Below are positions 61,601 through 64,000 of a DNA stretch of 64,000 bases, piece by piece. Source of the stretch: Ochotona curzoniae. Lineage: Eukaryota > Chordata > Mammalia > Lagomorpha > Ochotonidae. The DNA is taken from contig NW_024465751.1 of assembly GCF_017591425.1 (NCBI RefSeq), positions 9,672,001 through 9,736,000 of the forward strand, written 5' to 3'. The notes under the pieces were generated by a model, which had not been told where the DNA came from, did not search any database, and saw nothing but the letters and a program-made list of their open reading frames with translations. Each line of letters begins with the position of its first letter. Positions within the stretch are counted from its first letter, which is position 1. The translations under genes were made by a program, and so were the position numbers.

Positions 61601-63019
61601 ACATAGAGGGGGCTAGGTGAGTAGGCGTCCACGCCAGAAGACAAGGAAATTGGGGAAAAGTTAGTATTAGCAGGCAAGCAATGAAATGCTAAGACTCCAT
61701 GAGGCTGAAACTCCTTATTCTGCAATGGATCATTCAACAATTTTTTTCCCGCATTTTGGTGAAAATACAAAATGCCATTTAGTATCCCATTTCCATTAAT
61801 CTATTTGTTGACTGCAGCATGAATTCACAGATCTTGATTTTCGTCCACGGATGTGACCCATTACTCTCTATTTATTAGTTTCTCACTATGCACCTCGGGG
61901 TCCTAGAGTTCTCTGACACGGTCACTCGGAGCACCTCCCACCTGGCGTCCGGCTCCTTTGTACACAGCCCGTCACTCTTGGAGCAATTCCTTCTGGTCGG
62001 TTCTAAAAGCGAACAGACTAACTGCCGTTTCCTGACCGCCAACCCGAAACCCGACTCCTTCAGTTAGACCGGGGTACCCCGCCACAACTGGGCAGCACAC
62101 ACCTTGACTGCTGCTGGCATGGCACTGTCCCCGGGTCCTCAAGAAGATGGGGAGGGCGCACCTGTACAACCCCCTCGCTCTCACCCATGCGCCCCTATTA
62201 CCTTTTATGTGTGTAGACATGGAAAACCAGGAGTGCACACCAGTAGTTCCAATCCCAAGCTCACAGCACTGTCCACTCCCAGTTTTCCATATCCAGGTGA
62301 GACCCTCTTCCAATGCAGGGAAATGCGGCTGTCTTATTCCCAAGGTATTTACTTTCTGGAGCACAGTTCCTGTGTCAATCGAACTTGGCCCATACCGCGT
62401 GCCCACACGCGCTCGGCCCCTCCGGCAGAACCACCACCCAATCCCAGCACACACACATCCACCACCTCACTGCTTCTGGACTAGAACGTTCCATGAGGCA
62501 AGAGGAGACAGGAGGGCAGCGTGAAGACCAAGTGCCCAGAAGTCTTACCTGTACTGCACTGTAACGATAACGTACAGAACAAACTGTGTTCTTTTTAAAC
62601 TGCCTGATGAAATATCAGAAATCAAGTGATAAACTTCCGGCAGTTAAATTTAAAAAATAAGTTGTTTTAAAATCAGTGAAGATGAGCACTTTAGTTCCCT
62701 AAAATACTGAAGAGCAGCTCTCTATCCTTTCCTTTTTTTTTCAGCACTTTTAATGTTTTGCAAGCTAAGTGAGTTATAGTTCAACTTGGAATTCCTGAAT
62801 GAATAATCAATAGCATGAACTAAATAAGTCAGTGACTTGTTAATGAGGTAAGTATCACCAGTATCGGCTCACCTGTTTCCATTCAGGTCAAAAACATAGA
62901 TATTTCCCTGATGGTCTCCAGCAATGAGGGAATCCCCTGACCCGTCGAAAGCCACGTTCAGGAATCGCAACACTTTTGGATGGTAGTCAGAGGTGCTGTG
63001 GATGATGTTCACGATAATT
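13407..63019 (-). CDS. TBC1D31: TBC1D31 (WDR67), exons 2-22; first exon outside window
   Basis: The conceptual product matches vertebrate TBC1D31 from its first WD40 repeat to its C-terminus. Exon bounds (high to low): 63019-62873, 57167-57052, 52850-52672, 46880-46729, 46379-46220, 44687-44487, 43919-43740, 41063-40984, 40905-40759, 37957-37824, 33631-33498, 33173-32994, 28326-28094, 27862-27710, 26769-26634, 24554-24462, 20669-20529, 19374-19180, 17468-17330, 15424-15329, 13540-13407. All introns are GT-AG, and phases join without a stop over 3130 coding bases (1042 codons plus TAG). Human TBC1D31 is about 1066 residues, so roughly 26 N-terminal residues are missing. Order: WD40 repeats, linker, TBC-like domain, coiled coil. 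The canonical TBC catalytic motifs IxxDxxR and YxQ are not seen, so it is probably a scaffold rather than an active Rab-GAP. From family knowledge, it localises to centrosomes/centriolar satellites and takes part in a praja2/PKA/OFD1 ciliogenesis module. Confidence 0.96.
13663..13804. repeat. 71-bp tandem duplication, two copies
   Basis: Copies 13663-13733 and 13734-13804 differ at about four positions (CCTAGCACGG versus CCCAGTACAG, GGTGG versus GGCGG). It lies in the last intron of TBC1D31, about 120 bp from exon 22. Confidence 0.95.
14521..14824 (+). repeat. CSINE
   Basis: Head GGCCCAGCACGGTAGCC to tail CATTACAATAAAAAC; nearly complete. Flanked by a short CATTCCTC direct repeat. Confidence 0.88.
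15329..15424 (-). CDS. TBC1D31: TBC1D31 exon 21
   Basis: 96 bp. The acceptor is CCTTACAG and the donor is AAA|GTAAGT. It encodes SSLPRTSQLNDISETDSST, aligning with the human segment SSCLPRTSQLNDSSEMDPST. The upstream half is poorly conserved. Confidence 0.9.
15488..15608 (-). repeat. CSINE fragment
   Basis: 5' part only, ending GGCCACGCTGCCAGGCC. Diverged, older copy about 60 bp from exon 21. Confidence 0.6.
15672..15935 (+). repeat. CSINE, diverged
   Basis: Middle blocks CTTCCCACCCAGCTCCCTAC and CATGTGGGAGACATGG are clear; the head and tail are degraded. Confidence 0.75.
16018..16668 (-). repeat. Host CSINE split by a nested CSINE
   Basis: Tail end at 16018-16058 and body at 16398-16668. 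The two parts are separated by the nested copy, whose target duplication repeats GGAGAGACAGATCTT. Confidence 0.85.
16059..16397 (-). repeat. CSINE nested in an older CSINE
   Basis: Flanked by the exact 15-bp duplication GGAGAGACAGATCTT at 16044-16058 and 16398-16412, within a SINE of the same orientation. Confidence 0.9.
17330..17468 (-). CDS. TBC1D31: TBC1D31 exon 20
   Basis: 139 bp. The acceptor is GTCTTTCAG and the donor is GAG|GTGAGT. It encodes WKEAEEKEFYLRSERKAAA and LSDASRRWFLEQQISAAAE. A (CA)20 tract in sense orientation ends 12 nt before this exon. Confidence 0.95.
17480..17520 (+). repeat. (TG)20 microsatellite, (CA)20 in gene sense
   Basis: Uninterrupted dinucleotide tract. On the transcribed sense strand it is (CA)20 and ends 12 nt upstream of the exon 20 acceptor. 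Confidence 0.98.
18452..18778 (+). repeat. CSINE
   Basis: Head GGGGGCCTGGTGTGACAGCC to a poly(A) tail of 12. Full-length. Confidence 0.88.
18779..18890 (+). repeat. CSINE fragment
   Basis: Head and first third of a second copy (GTGCTGGCATCTGGCATCCC) placed directly after the previous tail; the 3' part is deleted. Confidence 0.6.
19180..19374 (-). CDS. TBC1D31: TBC1D31 exon 19 (coiled coil)
   Basis: 195 bp, phase 0. The acceptor is TTTCAAAG and the donor is AAG|GTAGGG. It encodes QAEQACLNTDWQIQALYKQ and CYQEVAKLLQENRRKEVEV. Confidence 0.95.
19935..20160 (+). repeat. CSINE, 3'-truncated
   Basis: Contains GGCACTGGCATCCTGAATGG through GGCCGTTGCGGCCATTTTC, then stops before the usual tail. Confidence 0.78.
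20529..20669 (-). CDS. TBC1D31: TBC1D31 exon 18 (coiled coil)
   Basis: 141 bp, phase 0. The acceptor is TAAACAAAG and the donor is CAG|GTAGGC. It encodes REDADAYRRRVDLEENLLH and QQSQKAQQ. Confidence 0.95.
21369..21395 (+). repeat. Short (TG)n microsatellite
   Basis: Imperfect TG dinucleotide tract with one TATG interruption, in intron 17. Confidence 0.8.
21672..21735. repeat. 34-bp tandem duplication
   Basis: The word GTGACCTCCACGCCTGGGGC recurs at 21672 and 21706, each followed by CATGCCACT. Confidence 0.93.
22678..23018 (+). repeat. CSINE, younger subfamily
   Basis: Full-length from GGGCCTGGCACAGCAGC to TTTCTAATAAAAATAAAATA plus poly(A). It carries a triplicated CTGGCTCCTGG block. Confidence 0.9.
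23176..23492 (+). repeat. CSINE, older subfamily
   Basis: Head GGGGCTGGAGCCATGGCGTA and GCCTCTGGGTGACACTGG show the older consensus. Complete, with a degraded tail. Confidence 0.85.
24462..24554 (-). CDS. TBC1D31: TBC1D31 exon 17 (coiled coil)
   Basis: 93 bp, phase 0. The acceptor is GGCCGTAG and the donor is AAG|GTATGA. It encodes VQMRDQEIASTAKDLEM followed by RQLELESQRRLYEK. Confidence 0.94.
24555..26633 (-). other. TBC1D31 intron 16, no recognised repeat
   Basis: 2.1 kb of intronic DNA unusually free of SINEs for this gene. Nothing else identified. Confidence 0.5.
26634..26769 (-). CDS. TBC1D31: TBC1D31 exon 16 (coiled coil)
   Basis: 136 bp. The acceptor is TATGTAAG and it encodes AAVKRELKMKEIHLQDAAR and LKLQQDQREMELKRLDDE. 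The donor AAG|GTTTAT is weak, with T at +3 and no G at +5; the join to exon 17 (V-Q-M-R-D) supports it. Confidence 0.93.
27710..27862 (-). CDS. TBC1D31: TBC1D31 exon 15 (coiled coil)
   Basis: 153 bp. The acceptor is GACTTAAG and the donor is GAA|GTAGGC. It encodes QTVEDMQAEVDQQRVDDEA and a Glu/Lys/Arg/Gln-rich helix ending EEEKMLQQRQ. Confidence 0.94.
28094..28326 (-). CDS. TBC1D31: TBC1D31 exon 14 (TBC to coiled-coil transition)
   Basis: 233 bp, the longest exon seen. The acceptor is TTCTTGCAG and the donor is AAG|GTAAAG. It encodes FFHHRNNLDINVVIREAY, TKGQYPVFNQYP and QERERIRNDELDYLRER. The charged end begins the helical tail. Confidence 0.96.
28461..28745 (-). repeat. CSINE
   Basis: Poly(T) start, GATCTTCCATCCACTAAGTG, through GGACTTTACCCACTAGGC. 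Complete minus-strand copy. Confidence 0.85.
29088..29510 (-). repeat. Old SINE remnant with internal G-rich expansion
   Basis: Begins TTTTTATTTATTTGAGACAG like an old minus-strand SINE tail and ends near GCCACAAGGCCAAGTGCC. Its interior is replaced by the GGGGCT-type tract. Assignment is tentative. Confidence 0.45.
29191..29340 (+). repeat. GGGGCT/GAGGCT hexamer-like tract
   Basis: About 150 bp of repeated GGGGCT, GAGGCT and GGGCT units on the plus strand. Several runs of three to four G residues lie close enough to form a G-quadruplex. Confidence 0.85.
30080..30309 (+). repeat. 5' LTR (3' portion certain)
   Basis: Aligns by eye with 32195-32467. The CA end lies two bases before the primer-site-like TGG. 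The left edge could not be fixed. Confidence 0.65.
30312..30329 (+). other. Primer-binding site, tRNA-Phe-like
   Basis: TGGTGCTGAAACCCAAGA differs at three of 18 positions from the complement of the tRNA-Phe 3' end (TGGTGCCGAAACCCGGGA). Confidence 0.65.
30640..31450 (+). pseudogene. Disrupted gag-like remnant of the ERV
   Basis: Short segments resemble gammaretrovirus-like (class I ERV) Gag N-termini: an AAWPQ block with GTSDFNIFHDVE near 30760-30850, and LQILHDLDNFCHRDG near 31403-31447. Stops and frame changes separate them, so no functional product is possible. The second segment looks like a repeat of the same Gag motif. Confidence 0.6.
31727..31925 (+). repeat. 67-bp tandem repeat, three copies, inside the ERV
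   Basis: Units start at 31727, 31794 and 31861 with CCCTTCACCCTCAGCCCTCC. Copies 1 and 2 are nearly identical and copy 3 diverges after about 48 bp. A 67-bp period shifts frame each time, so it is not a coding repeat. Confidence 0.95.
32195..32467 (+). repeat. 3' LTR of the ERV
   Basis: Right terminal copy, ending CTCAAACCTTACA. It contains the CACTCCCAATAGAGC block shared with the left copy. Visible divergence between copies indicates an old insertion. Confidence 0.65.
32560..32845 (+). repeat. CSINE, older, diverged
   Basis: GCTGCTCCACTTTTGCTCCAG to AACCAGCAGATGAAAGATCT. Lies about 150 bp from exon 13. Confidence 0.75.
32994..33173 (-). CDS. TBC1D31: TBC1D31 exon 13 (end of TBC-like domain)
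   Basis: 180 bp, phase 0. The acceptor is CATTTTAG and the donor is GAG|GTAAGC. It encodes LYAWPLLET, LTREEWLKLFDNVFSNHPS and NCNLKDDFE. The downstream intron contains the antisense ERV. Confidence 0.96.
33498..33631 (-). CDS. TBC1D31: TBC1D31 exon 12 (TBC-like domain)
   Basis: 134 bp. The acceptor is CCTCACAG and the donor is CAG|GTAAGC. It encodes NWCQHWFEYFPNPPINILS and FHDKELLKHF. The YxQ glutamine-finger motif of active TBC domains is not seen here. Confidence 0.95.
33798..34135 (-). repeat. CSINE with target-site duplication
   Basis: Full-length minus-strand copy flanked by CAGTTATCCTAG at 33786-33797 and 34136-34147, an exact 12-bp duplication. Confidence 0.92.
34158..34312 (-). repeat. 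CSINE fragment
   Basis: 5' half of a minus-strand copy (GGAAGCTGGATGGGAAGTAG, GGTGCCCATATGGGATGCCA). Confidence 0.7.
34369..34676 (+). repeat. CSINE
   Basis: Head GGGCCCAGTGTGATGGCCTA to tail CTGTCCAATAAAAATAAATG. Internal deletion near the AGGAGACCTGGC block. Confidence 0.85.
34945..35262 (+). repeat. CSINE, older subfamily
   Basis: GGGGCCAGTGTTGTGGTGTA head and GCTTTTCAAATCAGTAAATC tail. Confidence 0.8.
35555..35899 (+). repeat. CSINE, younger subfamily
   Basis: Full-length; TGGGCCCACTGCAATAGCCA to AATAAAATCTTAAAAA. One of two copies in tandem within 700 bp. Confidence 0.88.
35910..36246 (+). repeat. CSINE, younger subfamily
   Basis: CTTGCCTTGCACGTGCCAGG and GCCGTTGCGGCCACTTG are intact; the tail is AATAAAATCTTAAAAAC. 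Confidence 0.88.
36673..36802 (+). repeat. CSINE with large internal deletion
   Basis: The head (GTGGGTTAGACTGCCCTCTG) joins directly to the tail (CTCTCTAATAAGTAAATAAA); the middle is missing. Confidence 0.65.
36965..37280 (+). repeat. CSINE
   Basis: Diverged head, then CCAAAGCCTTGAGACCC to GTGAATAAAAAATC. Followed at once by another copy. Confidence 0.78.
37302..37625 (+). repeat. CSINE, young, with target-site duplication
   Basis: Flanked by AAAAAAATCAATACA at 37287-37301 and 37626-37640 (exact). It inserted into the A-rich tail of the preceding copy. Confidence 0.92.
37824..37957 (-). CDS. TBC1D31: TBC1D31 exon 11 (TBC-like domain)
   Basis: 134 bp. The acceptor is CTCCCAG and the donor is TAA|GTAAGT. 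It encodes SALAHWSAIFSDTPYLPLL and FPFVKLFQNNQLICFEVIA. Where active Rab-GAPs carry IxxDxxR, no equivalent arginine finger is present. Confidence 0.95.
38295..38960 (-). mobile_element. Old L1 fragment (minus)
   Basis: The plus strand reads as an antisense L1: TTGTTCCCAATCTTTCATAA, AGAAGTGGAATTGCTGAGTC, and later TTAAGGAAATCAGCCTTCTG. A SINE-like remnant interrupts it near 38540-38680. No open ORF2 remains. Confidence 0.6.
38968..39290 (+). repeat. CSINE, older subfamily
   Basis: CAACGCTGGCACCTGTGGGG to CTGACTTTCAAATAAACAAA. Confidence 0.78.
39300..39432 (-). repeat. CSINE fragment
   Basis: 3' third of a minus copy (AATCTTCCATCCATTGC, CTCCCCACGTGACTGAAGCC). It sits head-to-head with the next fragment. 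Confidence 0.55.
39448..39602 (+). repeat. CSINE fragment, 3' half
   Basis: AGCTCCTGGCTCCTGGC to CTGCCTTTCAAATAAG with poly(A). Confidence 0.75.
39603..39830 (+). mobile_element. Possible old L1 3' end
   Basis: Ends TATGCTTGAAGAATTTCATA then ATGAAAACTCTTTAAAATG, resembling the 3' terminus of old mammalian L1 families. Weak. Confidence 0.35.
40759..40905 (-). CDS. TBC1D31: TBC1D31 exon 10 (TBC-like domain)
   Basis: 147 bp. The acceptor is AATTTCAG and the donor is GAG|GTGTGT. It encodes MFIWRSLLQLPENHTAFS, which corresponds to the R-xxW-xxLL motif opening TBC domains. Confidence 0.95.
40984..41063 (-). CDS. TBC1D31: TBC1D31 exon 9 (start of TBC-like domain)
   Basis: 80 bp. The acceptor is CCCTTCAG and the donor is CAG|GTAATA. 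It encodes NELSDGLNKKRLQILLKGY and the GEYPTKYR entry to the TBC fold. Confidence 0.94.
41482..41799 (-). repeat. CSINE, younger subfamily
   Basis: AAGATTTATTTTTATTGGAA start through CTACTGCAATAGGCCC. Full-length minus copy. Confidence 0.88.
41812..42112 (-). repeat. CSINE, older subfamily
   Basis: TTTGGAAGGCAGAGTTTTAG to GTGGGCTGTACCGTCATGC. Adjacent to the previous copy in the same orientation. Confidence 0.78.
42385..42632 (-). repeat. Old CSINE remnant
   Basis: TTGTATTTATTTGAAAGG start, GGCCGAAGCCAGGAACC, and end CAGCGCTTAACCCACTGTGC. Rabbit-like older consensus. Confidence 0.65.
42779..43080 (+). repeat. CSINE, younger subfamily
   Basis: GGGGCCTGGCGCAATAGCC to AATAAAAATAAATAAATC plus poly(A). 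Confidence 0.88.
43334..43595 (+). repeat. CSINE, older subfamily
   Basis: GGGGCTGGTTTCATTTCATA to ATTCTGCCTTTCCGAAAG. Lies 144 bp from exon 8. Confidence 0.75.
43740..43919 (-). CDS. TBC1D31: TBC1D31 exon 8 (linker)
   Basis: 180 bp, phase 0. The acceptor is TTTTTTCAG and the donor is GAG|GTAAGA. It encodes a proline-led low-complexity linker (PPPPLVKVIEDLPKN, later QTRILKQDLTG) between propeller and TBC-like domain. It is less conserved against human than its neighbours. Confidence 0.94.
44168..44461 (+). repeat. CSINE, older subfamily
   Basis: GGGGCCAGCATTATAGCAGG to CAAATAAAAATAAAATAAAA. Its tail ends 25 bp from exon 7. Confidence 0.82.
44487..44687 (-). CDS. TBC1D31: TBC1D31 exon 7 (last WD40 blades)
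   Basis: 201 bp, phase 0 at both ends. The acceptor is CCTTAG and the donor is AAG|GTATGT. It encodes SQDGIMRFVNIQTCKLLF and PHGRYIASIMENGSLNIYS, the last two beta-propeller repeats, then the start of the linker (ALTQEINK). Confidence 0.96.
44780..44818 (+). repeat. (CA)19 microsatellite
   Basis: Uninterrupted CA tract in intron 6, about 90 bp upstream of exon 7 in gene sense. Confidence 0.97.
44981..45068. repeat. 44-bp exact tandem duplication
   Basis: ACCAGCACCAGGAGAGAGTA begins both copies (44981 and 45025); all 44 bp appear identical. Confidence 0.96.
45122..45420 (+). repeat. CSINE, diverged
   Basis: GGGCACTGTGGCACAGCCCA to CTTTTTCAAATAAGTACA. Confidence 0.72.
46220..46379 (-). CDS. 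TBC1D31: TBC1D31 exon 6
   Basis: 160 bp. The acceptor is CGTCTAG and the donor is CAG|GTAACA. It encodes DGRILAAGGKSNHLHLW, a WD40 blade, followed by RHLEFLPDSFDAGSNQ. Confidence 0.96.
46440..46685 (+). repeat. CSINE remnant filling intron 5
   Basis: GCCAGCATCGCAATGCATAC, CAGCTGTTACACTTCC and GGAATAAGCTAGGCGGTGGA. It occupies most of a 349-bp intron, about 45-60 bp from each flanking exon. Confidence 0.7.
46729..46880 (-). CDS. TBC1D31: TBC1D31 exon 5
   Basis: 152 bp. The acceptor is CCTTCTAG and the donor is CAG|GTATTG. It encodes FFLPLSNTILSCFKDNSIF and the following AWECD blade end. The next intron is only 349 bp. Confidence 0.95.
47212..47485 (+). repeat. CSINE, diverged
   Basis: GTGGGTAAAGCTACCACCC to GTTTTTCAAAAAATAAAAA. 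Confidence 0.72.
47600..47794 (+). repeat. CSINE fragment
   Basis: Middle deleted; GGAACTCCTGGCTTCCGG and GTGAACCAGCAGAGAACTC remain, with a poly(A) tail. Confidence 0.62.
48225..48480 (+). repeat. CSINE, older subfamily
   Basis: CTGGCTGCTCCACTTCTGAT to CCTTTCAAATAAATAAGTAA. Confidence 0.75.
49125..49413 (-). repeat. CSINE, older subfamily
   Basis: TTATTTATTTGAAGGGCAGA to ACTCATTTAACACCGCAGCG. Confidence 0.75.
49505..49622 (+). repeat. CSINE 3' fragment with (AC)n tail
   Basis: CTCCTGGCTCCAGGCTTCAG to CTCTGTAACTCTGCC, then the dinucleotide tract where the A-rich tail would be. Confidence 0.65.
49624..49661 (+). repeat. (AC)19 microsatellite
   Basis: Uninterrupted AC tract directly after a SINE 3' end, suggesting it arose in the SINE tail. 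Confidence 0.97.
49662..51194 (-). other. Intron 4 stretch, no recognised repeat
   Basis: AT-rich intronic DNA with no SINE or LTR recognised. Confidence 0.4.
51195..51540 (+). mobile_element. Old L1 3'-end remnant
   Basis: The order TGAGTGATAAAAGCCTAA, TTTATATGAAATTTTAGAAC, GGCAAAACCCATCCACAG and GGGATGGGGGTGGCAGG matches the 3' UTR pattern of old mammalian L1M families. Confidence 0.6.
51626..51700 (+). repeat. CSINE with large internal deletion
   Basis: The head (GCCTGGCACTACGGCTCAAT) is fused to the tail (TCTGATCTGCCTTTCCAATA). Confidence 0.65.
51712..52033 (-). repeat. CSINE
   Basis: TTTTAAAGACTTTATTTATT to GCTATCGTGCCAGGCCC. Full-length minus copy that appears inserted at the tail of the next one. 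Confidence 0.87.
52034..52303 (-). repeat. CSINE
   Basis: AAAAGGCAGATTTACAAAGA to GCCATCATGTCAGGCCCC. Same orientation as its neighbour. Confidence 0.82.
52672..52850 (-). CDS. TBC1D31: TBC1D31 exon 4
   Basis: 179 bp. The acceptor is GGCACAG. It encodes ELVSWMRGHESSVF and SSDTAQLWDLDTF, a clear GH...WD repeat. The donor is AAG|GTCGGT, with an unusual C at +3; exon 5 starting with V-F-F fixes this position. Confidence 0.94.
53085..53400 (-). repeat. CSINE
   Basis: TTTTAAAGATTTACTTATTT to GGCTACTGTGTCCGGCCC. Full-length. Confidence 0.87.
53440..53735 (+). repeat. CSINE, older subfamily
   Basis: TTCCAGCTGCTCCACTTTC to GTCTTTCAAATAAAACTAG. Confidence 0.78.
53743..53779 (+). repeat. (AAT)n microsatellite
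   Basis: AAT trinucleotide tract with one CAA interruption, grown from the preceding SINE tail. Confidence 0.9.
54525..54731 (-). repeat. CSINE, 3'-truncated
   Basis: Starts inside the element at AAGCCAGGAGCCAGGAACTT and ends CTACGCTATCGTGCTGGGAC. The poly(A) end is missing. Confidence 0.82.
55663..55910 (+). repeat. CSINE, older subfamily
   Basis: GGGGCCAGCATTGTAGGGCA to GTAACTCTGCCTTTGAAC. Confidence 0.75.
56010..56329 (+). repeat. CSINE, young, with target-site duplication
   Basis: Flanked by CCAAATATCAAGGAATCT (55992-56009) and CCAAATATTAAGAAATCT (56330-56347), 16 of 18 identical. Confidence 0.92.
57052..57167 (-). CDS. TBC1D31: TBC1D31 exon 3
   Basis: 116 bp. The acceptor is TACATAG and the donor is CAG|GTAAGC. 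It encodes the second WD40 blade, including QACTALAFNLRRKSEFL and ADYSIKCFDT. Its reading phase joins exon 2 within an arginine codon and exon 4 within a valine codon. Confidence 0.95.
57455..57801 (+). repeat. CSINE
   Basis: GACATCACGGCTCAACAGGC to TTCCAATAAAAATAAATAAA and poly(A). Confidence 0.87.
58330..58638 (+). repeat. CSINE, diverged
   Basis: AGCCAGAGCTGTGGTGAAAT to TTCCAATTAAAAATAAATA. Confidence 0.78.
59300..59596 (+). repeat. CSINE, older, diverged
   Basis: CACCAGCATCCCAGGCAGGT to AATTAAATAAATAAATC. Confidence 0.68.
59661..60326 (+). mobile_element. Candidate solo LTR
   Basis: 666 bp beginning TGTACGGGGACAGG and ending GAGTTACA, with AATAAA at 60261-60266 about 60 bp before the end. 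Flanking CTGG/CTGT could be a 4-bp target duplication with one change. No internal retroviral sequence adjoins it. Antisense to TBC1D31, in intron 2. Confidence 0.5.
60537..60860 (+). repeat. CSINE
   Basis: GGCTGGGTGCCATGGCTCAA to CCAATAAAAATAAATAAACC, then a purine-rich tail. Confidence 0.82.
60905..61548 (+). repeat. CSINE split in its tail by a nested CSINE
   Basis: Body 60905-61195, tail remainder 61525-61548. Outer target duplication GAAAACAGGGATTGG at 60890-60904 and 61549-61563 (exact). Confidence 0.9.
61196..61524 (-). repeat. Very young CSINE nested in the tail of another
   Basis: Inner target duplication GAAAAAATAAAATCTT at 61180-61195 and 61525-61540 (exact). Close relative of the copy at 5332-5657. 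Confidence 0.94.
61564..62872 (-). other. Intron 2 stretch next to exon 2, no recognised repeat
   Basis: About 1.3 kb without SINEs or LTRs. Open frames up to 160 codons lack conservation clues or splice support. Confidence 0.45.
62873..63019 (-). CDS. TBC1D31: TBC1D31 exon 2 (first WD40 blade)
   Basis: 147 bp. The acceptor is TTTTTAACAG and the donor is CAG|GTGAGC. The first base completes a codon begun in the unseen exon 1. It encodes a WD40-type stretch with DHQGNIYVFDLNGN, typical of a blade ending. Confidence 0.95.
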
Positions 63020-63699
63020 CTGTTAAAAACAAAAGCATACGTTCCATGTCAAGTACGTTTGTAAAGAGCGACTGAGTGGTTTGAAAGGCAGAGTTCCTCC
63101 CCGCAGCCCCTTGTATGTCTCTGCCCTGCCACCATGGGAAGACCCAGGAAGATCTTCAGGATGGAGGGCAAAGCAGCCCGAGGCTGTGGGACTGAGGCAG
63201 CGACCACCTGTCAGGTCCCAGCACTGGGAAAAGTGCATTTCCAACTCAGTTCCTCTAACTTCCCACGCGGGGCGCCTTGCCTCTCTGGCAATACCATAAG
63301 CAAAGGCATCGAGGGAACAAACGGAAAGCTACCATTTCAGCGGAAGAAACAAACAATAAAGACATTCGAACAAAGAACACCTTCAATTCTTTTAACACTG
63401 CAGGTGTACCTAGATACTTTCTAACAGTATGAAAGAATGAATCAAAGAATAATTATTACAATGTTTAGAGCAGAGGGGAGGGTGGGATTTACAAACACGC
63501 CAAATTTGGGCATGAAAACCCAAAGAACCCTCACTTAAGACAAAAGTCTTTTCGGCAAAGTTGATGTGAGCCGACCGCTGCGATGGGACAGTCACAGCCA
63601 CCAGAACGCAAACAAGCTGCTGGTACTCTCAGCACGGCGCTTTGGTCCTTCGTCAAGTTGTAGTTAGTCCAGAAGCAACCCAACGAGCTAAGAAAAATC
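63020..63699 (-). other. TBC1D31 intron 1 (partial), no recognised repeat
   Basis: Non-coding sequence between exon 2 and the CpG-rich edge. No SINE, LTR or exon was recognised in it. Confidence 0.6.
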
Positions 63700-64000
63700 C
63701 ACCAGAGCGAGAGGCTGGGACAGCAACTTATTTCCAAGAAAGAAGTGGGGGGCTGCCTCCCGCCGAGGAGATAACCCGGCCTGCCCGCAGCAAAAGCAGC
63801 CTGGCCGTAGGTGCTCAGCCCTGCGCTACACAATCCAACTCCCGGCCCCTGACGCTCAGGCCAACATGACCAACCCCAGAGCACCGAAGTTTATTCTGTC
63901 CACTCGGGTATCCGAGTACCCACTCCGGGCCGGGGATCCACCCACGAGACACGCAAACGCTCCCGCGCACACCGCACCTCAGCTGCTGCGAACCTCCCCC
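63700..64000. promoter_or_regulatory. CpG-rich shore near the TBC1D31 5' end
   Basis: CpG frequency rises sharply toward the window edge (CCCGCCGAGG, CTCGGGTATCCGAG, CTCCCGCGCACACCGC). Exon 1 coding sequence was searched for by eye on the minus strand and not found, so this is taken as intron 1 next to the promoter island. Confidence 0.4.

Noticed and set aside
63900..64000. TBC1D31 exon 1 at the window edge
   Set aside because: The minus-strand reading of the last 100 bp does not give the expected N-terminus or a suitable donor.

Overview
This is a nuclear genome window from a lagomorph, most likely a pika (Ochotona). It has vertebrate split-gene structure. It also carries about 57 copies, roughly one per kilobase, of a tRNA-derived CSINE-type SINE with a head like GGGCCTGGCACGATAGCGTA and a (AATAAA)n tail. 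That head differs from the rabbit CSINE consensus I know, which is why I prefer pika to rabbit. The species call is inference.

Almost all coding content belongs to one gene on the minus strand, TBC1D31 (WDR67), occupying about 13.21-63.02 kb. I can place 21 consecutive coding exons (exons 2-22 if one 5' exon lies beyond position 64000). Splice phases agree throughout and there is no internal stop, giving 1042 codons plus the stop. The first coding exon and promoter are not seen; rising CpG density at 63.7-64.0 kb suggests they lie just outside. The protein reads, in order: WD40 repeats (exons 2-7), a linker (exon 8), a degenerate TBC/Rab-GAP-like domain (exons 9-14), and a long charged coiled-coil tail (exons 14-22). 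The family member in other mammals is a centrosome/centriolar-satellite scaffold linked to ciliogenesis.

Downstream of the gene (1-13.2 kb) is intergenic DNA. It holds an intact elongator tRNA-Met(CAT) gene at 10867-10939 with a CpG-rich flank. A similar tRNA lies just downstream of TBC1D31 in human, so the neighbourhood appears syntenic; FAM83A would be expected next but is not in the window. The same stretch contains a 3.6-kb retrotransposed element (5673-9294, minus) made largely of a degenerate ~50-65-bp tandem repeat and bounded by target-site duplications. A young SINE was inserted at the same target site, leaving three copies of the target sequence.

Introns hold dense SINE insertions, several nested with readable target-site duplications. 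They also hold an antisense ERV1-type provirus remnant with a tRNA-Phe-like primer site and disrupted gag-like segments (intron 13), a candidate solo LTR (intron 2), old L1 fragments, microsatellites, a GGGGCT-type tract and four short tandem duplications. I found no evidence for a new protein-coding system. The most unusual object is the tandem-repeat-rich retroelement at 5.7-9.3 kb.
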